Shown piece by piece: positions 1-5,040 of a stretch of DNA of 5,040 nt. Below the pieces are notes generated by a model. That model was not told where the DNA came from, did not search any database, and saw only the letters and a list, made by a program, of their open reading frames with translations. The first letter of the stretch is position 1, and each line of letters begins with the position of its first letter. The stretch covers positions 1 to 5,040 of the forward strand of contig JBCCFC010001039.1 in the NCBI GenBank assembly GCA_039029935.1. The letters are read 5' to 3'. A program made the translations under genes and the position numbers. Origin of the DNA: G039029935 sp039029935 (lineage in GTDB: Bacteria; Chloroflexota; Anaerolineae; Caldilineales; Caldilineaceae).

Positions 1-3
1 AGT

Positions 4-57
4 CACTGAGTACCAACTTACCGACCTACTGACCTACCGACCACTGATCTACCGAAT
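4..57. repeat. Degenerate 8-bp tandem repeat, consensus TACCGACC
   Basis: Downstream of the BMP gene stop the sequence resolves into consecutive octamer-like units on the plus strand: TACCAACT (11-18), TACCGACC (19-26), TACTGACC (27-34), TACCGACC (35-42), a 7-base ACTGATC (43-49) and TACCGAAT (50-57). A partial unit, CACTGAG, precedes them at 4-10. Copies alternate between CCGA and CTGA cores, so a 15-16 bp dimer may be the real unit. The array probably extends past the left edge of the window. No stem followed by a T-run is present, so it does not look like an intrinsic terminator. Its function is unknown. Confidence 0.7.
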
Positions 58-67
58 ACAAAACAAC

Positions 68-1135
68 TTAGTTGCCATAACCAGTGGTAATAGAGCCATC
101 ATCCAGACCCGCTTTGATGTTGACCAGTTCTTCCTGTACTTCGGCTGGAATGACATCTGCAAAGTCGTGGAATGGAGCCAAGCCTGAGCCACCAAAGTAG
201 TTGCCGCTTGGAAATTCACCCTTGCTGGCGAGGTCGATCAAGTCGATAACGCTTGGTGTGATGAGCTTCATGGCACTTGAGATCAGACATGGATGGGCGG
301 CTGGCAATGTTTCCCATTGGTCGCTGTCCACACCGATGCAGTAGAGTCCCTCGTTGCTGGCAACTTCCTGCAATGCACCGTTACCCGTGATACCGCCTGC
401 ACCAAAGATGACATCTGCGCCCTGGTCGATGGCCTGTTTCGCCGTCGCCGCACCCCATTCTGGGTCGGTGAATGCTACGTCCAAGCCACCTGGATGGTAG
501 GTTGAGATGATGCTGATGTCTGGATTGACAGACAATGCACCAGCAATGTAACCTTCACCAAAGGCCACAACGGGTGGAACCAAGTCCGTACCCAAAACTG
601 CTGCAATTGTGCCTGATTCTGACATGTGGGCCGCCAATGCACCCGCCAAGTAGCCAGATTGATCCTCATGGAAAATCAAGCCTGTCAGGTTGTCCATCGC
701 TTCACCTTGGAACTGGTCTACACCGATGAAGTAGGTATCTGGATTGGCCGCAGCCGCTTCGATGGTTGCGCCACCGAGTGCAAAACCAACGGTCACGACG
801 ACATCATAGCCAGCGTCGATAAACTGCTGGATGTTGTCCGCATAATCCTTGGAGTCCTGTGTCTCGATGTATTTGTAGTCATCGCCCTCGGTCAGCCCCA
901 TCATTTCGGCAGCACCGATAACGCCTTCCCATGCAGATTGGTTAAAGCTGCGGTCATTGACACGACCCACATCTGTGACCAAACCGATTTTCATGGACAT
1001 AGCATCGCCACTGTCGTCACTCATCGCCTCACCACCACCATCTGCTGGTGCAGTGACAGGCGCACAGGCAGAGAGTGCGAGTGCCAAAATCAAAAATACA
1101 GTCAAGAAAACTGAACTATATCGTTTGTTGAGCAT
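68..1135 (-). CDS. BMP-family ABC transporter substrate-binding lipoprotein
   Basis: This is the extracytoplasmic ligand-binding lipoprotein of an ABC importer of the BMP (basic membrane protein, Med/PnrA-like) family. Characterised relatives bind purine nucleosides. The 355-residue protein starts with a signal peptide (K4, R5, then a hydrophobic stretch 8-21) and a lipobox L21-S22-A23-C24, with Cys24 as the lipidated residue. A flexible Ala/Gly/Ser/Asp/Met linker follows (about 25-47). The mature domain begins with MKIGLVTD at 48-55. Family hallmarks are D61-R-S-F-N-Q-S-A-W-E-G71, the glycine-rich G245-G253 segment, and D270-S-D-Q273. The length is normal for the family and the gene is intact. 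The start is supported by an AAGGA site 9 bases upstream and by the signal peptide. The gene has its own predicted promoter. The cognate ATPase and permease genes are not in the window and would be expected off its left edge or elsewhere. The ligand is inferred only from the family and could be a nucleoside or another small molecule. Confidence 0.94.
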   Translation of the reverse strand: MLNKRYSSVFLTVFLILALALSACAPVTAPADGGGEAMSDDSGDAMSMKIGLVTDVGRVNDRSFNQSAWEGVIGAAEMMGLTEGDDYKYIETQDSKDYADNIQQFIDAGYDVVVTVGFALGGATIEAAAANPDTYFIGVDQFQGEAMDNLTGLIFHEDQSGYLAGALAAHMSESGTIAAVLGTDLVPPVVAFGEGYIAGALSVNPDISIISTYHPGGLDVAFTDPEWGAATAKQAIDQGADVIFGAGGITGNGALQEVASNEGLYCIGVDSDQWETLPAAHPCLISSAMKLITPSVIDLIDLASKGEFPSGNYFGGSGLAPFHDFADVIPAEVQEELVNIKAGLDDGSITTGYGN

Positions 1136-1144
1136 TTTATTTTT

Positions 1145-1149
1145 TCCTT
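1145..1149 (-). promoter_or_regulatory. Ribosome binding site of the BMP lipoprotein gene
   Basis: On the minus strand AAGGA lies 9 bases before the ATG at 1135, in an A-rich leader. This is a good Shine-Dalgarno match and supports the start that gives the complete signal peptide. Confidence 0.7.
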
Positions 1150-1193
1150 ACCTTGAATCATGGTATTAAAAAATTTGTTGAATTGACTTGGGA

Positions 1194-1223
1194 ATTATAC
1201 CTCAGCAATTAAGATTCGGGCAA
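1194..1223 (-). promoter_or_regulatory. Predicted sigma70-type promoter for the BMP gene
   Basis: On the minus strand a perfect TATAAT (-10 element, plus coordinates 1194-1199) is preceded after 18 bases by TTGCCC (1218-1223), which matches 4 of 6 positions of TTGACA. Transcription would start near 1187, giving a leader of about 50 bases before the ATG at 1135. The region is AT-rich and lies between the HAD stop codon and the lipoprotein gene. This is the clearest promoter in the window and argues that the BMP gene is transcribed separately from the upstream pair. Confidence 0.6.
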
Positions 1224-1303
1224 AGAAAAACCAAAACGTATGGTTGTTTACAAGTCCAATGGCGCACTTCAAATTTTTTTGATATATTTTGCCCTGCCCT
1301 CAC

Positions 1304-2017
1304 TTACACCACAATTTGACCCGCCAAATCATGAAAATCCTGCGCCACAAAATCAATCGTCGGCATCGGTTCCAGCGGCTTTTTGCGGTCAGCCCCAAAC
1401 TCATCTGGACGATGAACATAGGCTGTGGCAAAGCCAACGGCCTGCGCAGCAATAAGGTCGCTGTGATGCGCTGCCACCATCATCACCTGTGACGGTTCTA
1501 GCCCCAATAATCGCGCGGCTGTCAAATATGCCTCTGGGTCTGGTTTATAGTGATGTGCCAACTCAGCCGAAAGAATGCAATCCCAGCGCAAATCGGCGTT
1601 CTTCGCCATGTTGGTCAGCAACGAGACATTGCCATTCGAGAGCGTGGTCACGATGTACTGTTGACGTAATCGTTCCAGCCCTTCTTTGGCATCCGGCCAA
1701 GGGTCTAGGCGATGCCAGACACGATTCAGATGGTCGATCTCATCCTCGCTCAAGTCTGTGATGTTAAATTGCACCAGCAGGTCGTCGAGGATAAGACGAT
1801 GGAGGGCGTCAATATTCATCCAGGGCAATTCGCCTACGCGGACACGTTGCATCGACGGTGCATACCCTGCCCGCCACGCATCGGCAAAAGCAGCCCAATC
1901 AATTGCCAAATTTTTCTGCTGTCCTAATGCTTGGCCTTCACGGATGATGGTGCTGCGCCAATCTACCACCGTGCCAAAGACATCAAAGGTCAGTGCTTTA
2001 ATCGTTGAACTGTTCAT
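1304..2017 (-). CDS. HAD-superfamily hydrolase, haloacid dehalogenase type II group
   Basis: A cytoplasmic hydrolase of the haloacid dehalogenase superfamily; the type II group includes L-2-haloacid dehalogenases, which swap the halogen of short 2-haloacids for hydroxyl through an aspartyl ester. The 237-residue length fits. Motif I is F11-D12-V-F-G-T16, with D12 the expected nucleophile. A helical cap follows (about 20-100). Motif II is L126-S127-N128-G129, motif III is K158-P-D-P-E-A-Y164 with the Lys-Tyr spacing of the L-DEX enzymes, and motif IV is V181-A-A-H-H-S-D187 followed by a conserved-looking G195/R203-P204 segment. Aligned to L-DEX, the active-site Ser175 and Asn177 correspond here to Ala182 and His184, and Trp179 to Ser186. 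True 2-haloacid activity is therefore uncertain and a phosphatase or other HAD reaction is possible. The ATG lies 6 bases after the stop of the upstream gene, with its ribosome site inside that gene, so translational coupling is likely. Confidence 0.9.
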   Translation of the reverse strand: MNSSTIKALTFDVFGTVVDWRSTIIREGQALGQQKNLAIDWAAFADAWRAGYAPSMQRVRVGELPWMNIDALHRLILDDLLVQFNITDLSEDEIDHLNRVWHRLDPWPDAKEGLERLRQQYIVTTLSNGNVSLLTNMAKNADLRWDCILSAELAHHYKPDPEAYLTAARLLGLEPSQVMMVAAHHSDLIAAQAVGFATAYVHRPDEFGADRKKPLEPMPTIDFVAQDFHDLAGQIVV

Positions 2018-2023
2018 TTCACT

Positions 2024-3778
2024 CTACCTCTGCCAAGGAAACGCCAGCGTCGGCTGGTTAACATACCGTTGTGTCTTCAACGTCAACTGCGCCCCACAGC
2101 CGGGGGCGAGTTTAACTGTACAAGCACTGTCACCGACTGCAACTGTCTCTCCATCAACGGTGATTTGCTCAATGTCATGTTCAGCATAGGCTCCACCCTG
2201 CACAACCACCGTGCGCGCCTCAATCTGGTTGATGTTGACCAGTGTCAGCGTCACTTCATCATCGCTGAACGTTTCGACCAGCGCGGCTACATCTTCGGGG
2301 ATGCCAGCGCGCTGGCGGGCAGGGTCAAAGTAGCGGACACGGGCATAGAGTGGTGAGCCAACACGTCCCGTTGGCAAGCCGCCAAGCATCAGTTGGGTTA
2401 ACACTGCGGTCTTGGCAGGGTTAATGTGGTTCATATCATCCGAGAGTCGTGTATCGGGCGAGCAGGTGTCGGCGGCGACTTCGGCCATGTCCGTACGCAC
2501 CTGAGCCAGCCCTTCACGCAATGCTGTTACCGGATAGTCGGCGTTGTTGCCCTCAATGTACTGCACCCAAGGATTGTGTTCAACCAGTTTGAGGTCATCG
2601 CGCTTCATCGACCAATACCACACTTCGAGCGCACCCGAATTAAACGGATGGTCTTTCCAGTCGTACCAATCCTCTTCGCCAAAGTAGTCACCATAGGCGT
2701 TGGGCCACATGGTTTTGCCATCAATCTCCCGTGCATTGGCATTGATATAGTCGAGAACACCACGCCAAGTGTCAACATATTTCTGGTCGCCCGTGAGCAG
2801 CAGCCCCACGCCAAAGCCGTTGATGGAGCGTGTATGCCCGTAAGTTCTGTGCGCCAAGGCCCCTGTCTGTGGCACAATCACGGTGAATCCCCAGCCATAG
2901 ATACCACCATACCAGCGACCATCACACGCACCACCAATCGTGCCATCCAGCCCGATGTTGGTGGGGATGATGCCGCCATTCTGCTCGGTACGCTCACACC
3001 AAGCGTCAATATATCCCAACGCCCATTCACGATACTTAGACTCTTGGTCGAGCATGTAGGCATTCAACGCCAGCACGGTCGTCGAGAGGTTCATGGGATT
3101 ATCACCCACAACATCGTTGTAATCCTTAAAATGTTCGACCATTTCGTCGTAGGAGCGTTCACCATGTCCCAGCCGGAACCGTCCCTCAATCTCGATGGGG
3201 TCGCCCGCCCAGTCTAAGCCAGTGGCCTTACGTAGAAGCGGTCCGCGACTGCCATTGAAACAGCTACGGATGATCTTGTGTTCGGGATCATAGTTGGGGG
3301 CTTGCGGGTCTTCGTTCATATAGAAGCCCGCATAGCGTCTTGTGCGCACCTGCATGGTACGGTCCTCTGGCGTCGATAGCCCTTGCAGATAAAAGGCCGA
3401 AAAACCTTCTCCATTGTGGAACCAGTCAAACATGACTGGAAATTCCTTGTAGTACATGCCATCACGCGCTAGATCAACCTCTACCGTTTTGGCCTCGGTA
3501 TACTGCCGTAGATGTCCCTCCCAACCACGTTTGTAGAGATTCAGCACAAAGTCGGGCGCACCCAACGCATGAAGCATGGTCCAGTTGAGGACATTTTCCG
3601 CCGCATCATCAGGACCATCATCCCCACCCCAGCGCGGTACACAGAGCAGATAGCCCCGTTCATCAAAATAATGGTCAAAAAAAGCAGCACAGGCGTCACT
3701 TTGCGCTTGGAGTAGCTGCCGCTCCAACAAAGCCCACTCCGGTGGTGGCATAGGACTGTCAATATTGATGATTGTCAT
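2024..3778 (-). CDS. Uncharacterised protein, probable alpha/alpha-toroid (six-hairpin glycosidase-like) with C-terminal beta domain
   Basis: I do not recognise a named family. The 584-residue protein has no signal peptide or membrane segment, so it should be cytoplasmic. Residues 15-400 are predicted mainly helical, with loops very rich in Trp, Tyr, Asp and Gly. Examples are R49-W-G-G-D-D54 with following D57-D58, F117-D-W-F-H121, G187-L-D-W-A-G192, D286-G-R-W-Y-G-G-I-Y-G-W-G-F298, and an aromatic W/Y/D-rich stretch near 360-390. This pattern of helical hairpins with acidic and aromatic residues between them resembles (alpha/alpha)6-toroid glycosidases and lyases. Residues 500-584 alternate hydrophobic and polar residues like a small beta-sandwich, as often caps such enzymes. 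The start is well supported by AGGAGA 5 bases upstream. It forms a tight pair with the HAD gene (6-bp gap). A carbohydrate-active role is an inference from composition and layout; the catalytic residues cannot be assigned. Confidence 0.85.
   Translation of the reverse strand: MTIINIDSPMPPPEWALLERQLLQAQSDACAAFFDHYFDERGYLLCVPRWGGDDGPDDAAENVLNWTMLHALGAPDFVLNLYKRGWEGHLRQYTEAKTVEVDLARDGMYYKEFPVMFDWFHNGEGFSAFYLQGLSTPEDRTMQVRTRRYAGFYMNEDPQAPNYDPEHKIIRSCFNGSRGPLLRKATGLDWAGDPIEIEGRFRLGHGERSYDEMVEHFKDYNDVVGDNPMNLSTTVLALNAYMLDQESKYREWALGYIDAWCERTEQNGGIIPTNIGLDGTIGGACDGRWYGGIYGWGFTVIVPQTGALAHRTYGHTRSINGFGVGLLLTGDQKYVDTWRGVLDYINANAREIDGKTMWPNAYGDYFGEEDWYDWKDHPFNSGALEVWYWSMKRDDLKLVEHNPWVQYIEGNNADYPVTALREGLAQVRTDMAEVAADTCSPDTRLSDDMNHINPAKTAVLTQLMLGGLPTGRVGSPLYARVRYFDPARQRAGIPEDVAALVETFSDDEVTLTLVNINQIEARTVVVQGGAYAEHDIEQITVDGETVAVGDSACTVKLAPGCGAQLTLKTQRYVNQPTLAFPWQR
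2026..2031 (-). promoter_or_regulatory. Ribosome binding site of the HAD gene, inside the upstream gene's end
   Basis: AGAGGT on the minus strand is formed by the last Gln-Arg codons (CAG AGG) and the first base of the TAG stop of the upstream gene. It sits 8 bases before the HAD ATG at 2017. Ribosomes finishing the upstream gene would terminate on top of this site, the usual arrangement for coupled translation. Confidence 0.65.
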
Positions 3779-3783
3779 GATTT

Positions 3784-3789
3784 TCTCCT
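3784..3789 (-). promoter_or_regulatory. Strong ribosome binding site of the toroid-like gene
   Basis: AGGAGA on the minus strand lies 5 bases before the ATG at 3778 and is preceded by a run of seven A (plus-strand T at 3791-3797). It is the best Shine-Dalgarno sequence in the window and fixes this start. I see no convincing -35/-10 pair between it and the upstream recombinase-like gene, so the promoter of the pair is unclear. Confidence 0.75.
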
Positions 3790-3799
3790 GTTTTTTTAC

Positions 3800-3890
3800 A
3801 ATAATTAATTTGTGAATTATTGAATTGATGAATTGTTAATGCGCGTCTCATTAACAATTCATCAATTGAACAGTTCAACCATTAATTATT
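3800..3890. repeat. 91-bp imperfect palindrome with 42-base arms
   Basis: The arms 3800-3841 and 3849-3890 are inverted copies around a 7-base centre (CGCGTCT, 3842-3848). By hand, 36 of 42 positions are complementary. The innermost 22 bases of each arm differ at one position (3822 against 3868), and the outermost 10 bases (3800-3809 against 3881-3890) match perfectly. The mismatches are 3810-3812, 3817, 3819 and 3822. The element is very AT-rich apart from its centre. Its right end contains the last three codons (stop included) of the recombinase-like gene. There is no T-run after the stem in either transcription direction, so it is not a standard intrinsic terminator. It could still block read-through, stabilise the 3' end of a transcript, form a cruciform or bind a protein. 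Confidence 0.85.
3813..3836 (+). repeat. Three tandem octamers TGAATTRW in the palindrome arm
   Basis: The left arm reads TGAATTAT (3813-3820), TGAATTGA (3821-3828), TGAATTGT (3829-3836): three consecutive 8-base units sharing TGAATT. The opposite arm carries the inverted counterparts, with changes. The palindrome therefore looks like an octamer array that was inverted and duplicated. Confidence 0.6.
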
Positions 3891-4958
3891 AGTCTCCGTC
3901 TTCTGCTCACTCAACCCCGTTAGCTGAAACAATTTATTCCGCGTCTCCCGCCACGAAATCTTGCTCAACCCCATCTTCTGGCGTAGTCGATCCTCGGTCA
4001 TACCCGCCCGAAAATCGCGTACCATGCAGGTCCAGCGCAGTGTCTCAAATCCCACCTGCGTATGCGCAACACCTGCTTTCTGTCCCACCTCGTCCAATAC
4101 ATATTCCAGATTGCGTGGTGTACAGTTGAACAAAAAGTTTTCTGGCTTATAGACATCTAAATATTGCGACAAAATTGGCACAATATCTGGGTCCAACATC
4201 ATGCTGCGGTTTTTGTGCGCATGGCGTTCCTCGGCATAGCGAATAAACAACTCCGGCATGTTGGGGTTATCAACACTGACATCGCTGATCAACAAACGCG
4301 CACACTCGGCCTTCTTCATGCCACTCTGGATCAACAGTGACACCAATACAAATGGTCGTGCATCTGGTTTCTCCTTGTGGCTAAGAAACGAGGTCGCCGC
4401 TTCCACCAATGCCTTCACATCATGCTCACTTAAAATTGTGGGCAGCGGTGTACGCACGGTCTGCTGTACCACAGGCTCTGCTGGGTCCGTACCGATGACC
4501 CCGACACCATGCAGCCAGCTAAAATAGACCTTGAGCGTGGTGATACGCCGCGCCAATGTCTTGGGGCTACATGGTCTGCCGCGCTCATGTTGCAGCCATT
4601 CTAAAAATTCCTCAATATGTTTGGTCTGGATGCGATGGAGAGGCGTCTTTGGGTCCATAAACTTGACAAAAATTTTCAGATCATTGCGAAAGGCTTTGAT
4701 GGTGTTTTCACTAAAGCCCTTACGCGTCATGTACTCATCAAATGACTGCACACCTGCCGACAGCGCGCTATCCGCCCGCAATGGTGGCGGTAACTCATCC
4801 CGTGAACTTTCTGCCTGCGAGCTTTCTTCTTGTGTTTTGGTAGCAGCTTCTGGATACTCTGTCTCGTCAGATGTCACAGAGCTAGGTTCCTGTTCAACTG
4901 CGGACTGTGGCGTACTATCTGGTTCTGTGATTGATTGTGTTTGTATTTTTTCGCTCAT
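3882..4958 (-). CDS. Tyrosine recombinase/integrase-like protein lacking the catalytic tyrosine
   Basis: The protein has the two-domain build of XerC/D-type recombinases. Residue numbers here start from the ATG at 4958 (358 aa). Residues 1-70 are a Ser/Glu/Gln/Thr-rich, probably disordered tail. Residues 71-150 are the SAM-like core-binding domain (FDEYMTRKGFSENTIKAFRNDL, then LARRITTLKVYFSWL). Residues 170-350 align with the catalytic domain. Only the hairpin Lys (K249) and the Arg of H-x-x-R (R308, in ETLRW) are kept. The first Arg is K215 (SGMKKAE), the first His is E305, the LGH His is L331, and no Tyr occurs after residue 286, so the nucleophile is missing. DNA cleavage is therefore not expected; a DNA-binding or architectural role is an inference. 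The ORF is open to an ATG at 5006, but the ATG at 4958 has an AAGAGAG site 4 bases upstream and gives a hydrophilic N-terminus, so it is preferred. The reading frame is intact. Confidence 0.87.
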   Translation of the reverse strand: MSEKIQTQSITEPDSTPQSAVEQEPSSVTSDETEYPEAATKTQEESSQAESSRDELPPPLRADSALSAGVQSFDEYMTRKGFSENTIKAFRNDLKIFVKFMDPKTPLHRIQTKHIEEFLEWLQHERGRPCSPKTLARRITTLKVYFSWLHGVGVIGTDPAEPVVQQTVRTPLPTILSEHDVKALVEAATSFLSHKEKPDARPFVLVSLLIQSGMKKAECARLLISDVSVDNPNMPELFIRYAEERHAHKNRSMMLDPDIVPILSQYLDVYKPENFLFNCTPRNLEYVLDEVGQKAGVAHTQVGFETLRWTCMVRDFRAGMTEDRLRQKMGLSKISWRETRNKLFQLTGLSEQKTETNN

Positions 4959-4962
4959 CAAA

Positions 4963-4969
4963 CTCTCTT
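4963..4969 (-). promoter_or_regulatory. Ribosome binding site deciding the recombinase-like start
   Basis: AAGAGAG on the minus strand ends 4 bases before the ATG at 4958. The alternative in-frame ATG at 5006 is preceded only by CCACGGA, a poor match, and it lies inside a hairpin. This favours the shorter, 358-residue protein. Confidence 0.5.
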
Positions 4970-4985
4970 GAACTAGTAAGGCGAA

Positions 4986-5014
4986 TCCACAGAAATAATT
5001 ACCCATTCCGTGGA
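4986..5014 (-). repeat. Inverted repeat/hairpin in the leader of the recombinase-like gene
   Basis: TCCACAGAA (4986-4994) and TTCCGTGGA (5006-5014) are inverted copies. On the minus-strand RNA they form a 9-bp stem with one G-U pair and an 11-base loop. The stem lies about 28 bases before the preferred ATG at 4958 and covers the alternative ATG at 5006. No T-run follows. It may be a leader structure, a protein site, or the tail end of an upstream element. Confidence 0.45.
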
Positions 5015-5017
5015 GTA

Positions 5018-5033
5018 GGCGTTCTCTAACGCC
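5018..5033. repeat. Short perfect inverted repeat GGCGTT-N4-AACGCC
   Basis: GGCGTT (5018-5023) and AACGCC (5028-5033) form a perfect 6-bp stem around a 4-base loop (CTCT on the plus strand), 4 bases from the preceding hairpin. A 6-bp stem can arise by chance, and the window ends too soon to see its context. Confidence 0.35.
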
Positions 5034-5040
5034 GGTGTAC

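Noticed and set aside
626..1114. 162-residue open frame on the plus strand
   Set aside because: It is antisense to the BMP lipoprotein gene, whose family motifs are clear; the frame has no family resemblance.
1246..1303. Terminator after the HAD gene
   Set aside because: Only a weak 4-bp stem (AAGT/ACTT around 1251-1270) without a following T-run on the minus strand was found.
2426..3217. 263-residue open frame on the plus strand
   Set aside because: It lies wholly antisense to the toroid-like gene, which has a strong ribosome site and coherent domain structure; the translation shows no recognisable motif.
3800..3890. Palindrome as a classical rho-independent terminator
   Set aside because: On the minus strand the stem is followed by an A-run rather than T, and on the plus strand by AGTCTCC. 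The stem is also AT-rich.
4098..4148. Tyr270 or Tyr286 of the recombinase-like protein as the missing nucleophile
   Set aside because: Both lie before the R308 motif, whereas the nucleophile follows it by about 32 residues in the family; no tyrosine is found there.
3882..5006. Longer recombinase-like protein starting at the ATG at 5006
   Set aside because: No Shine-Dalgarno match precedes it and the ATG is within a hairpin; the 16 extra residues do not resemble the hydrophilic tail that follows. The ATG at 4958 has a better site. Not fully excluded.

Overview
The window holds four protein genes, all on the minus strand. In transcription order (right to left) they are a tyrosine-recombinase-like protein (3882-4958), an uncharacterised protein that looks like an alpha/alpha-toroid carbohydrate enzyme (2024-3778), a HAD-superfamily hydrolase of the haloacid dehalogenase type II group (1304-2017), and a BMP-family substrate-binding lipoprotein of an ABC importer (68-1135). 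I see no RNA genes, CRISPR array, insertion sequence or plus-strand gene.

The organism is probably a bacterium of the Chloroflexota (Anaerolineae/Caldilineae-like). This is an inference from protein style: the lipoprotein has a lipobox followed by a low-complexity Ala/Gly/Ser/Asp/Met linker, as is common there, and AT-rich intergenic regions separate genes of moderate GC. No marker gene in the window fixes the taxonomy.

Layout. The right end (4959-5040) is the leader of the recombinase-like gene and contains two small inverted repeats. That gene has the fold signature of a phage-type integrase but lacks the nucleophilic tyrosine and most other catalytic residues. Its last codons run into a 91-bp imperfect palindrome (3800-3890) built partly from 8-bp units. 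The toroid-like gene follows with a strong ribosome binding site. Six bases after its stop the HAD gene begins, and the HAD gene's ribosome binding site lies in the last codons of the toroid-like gene, so the two are very likely translated from one message. A 168-bp gap then carries a good sigma70-type promoter for the BMP lipoprotein gene, which therefore looks like the first gene of its own transport unit. Beyond its stop, the left end of the window is a degenerate 8-bp tandem repeat that probably continues outside.

How they work together: the toroid-like protein and the HAD hydrolase are plausibly two steps of one small-molecule or sugar pathway. The BMP protein would bind a ligand, typically a nucleoside in characterised relatives, for import, but nothing in the window links it directly to the two enzymes. 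The most unusual items are the catalytically degenerate recombinase, the long palindrome at its 3' end, and the octamer-periodic intergenic repeats.
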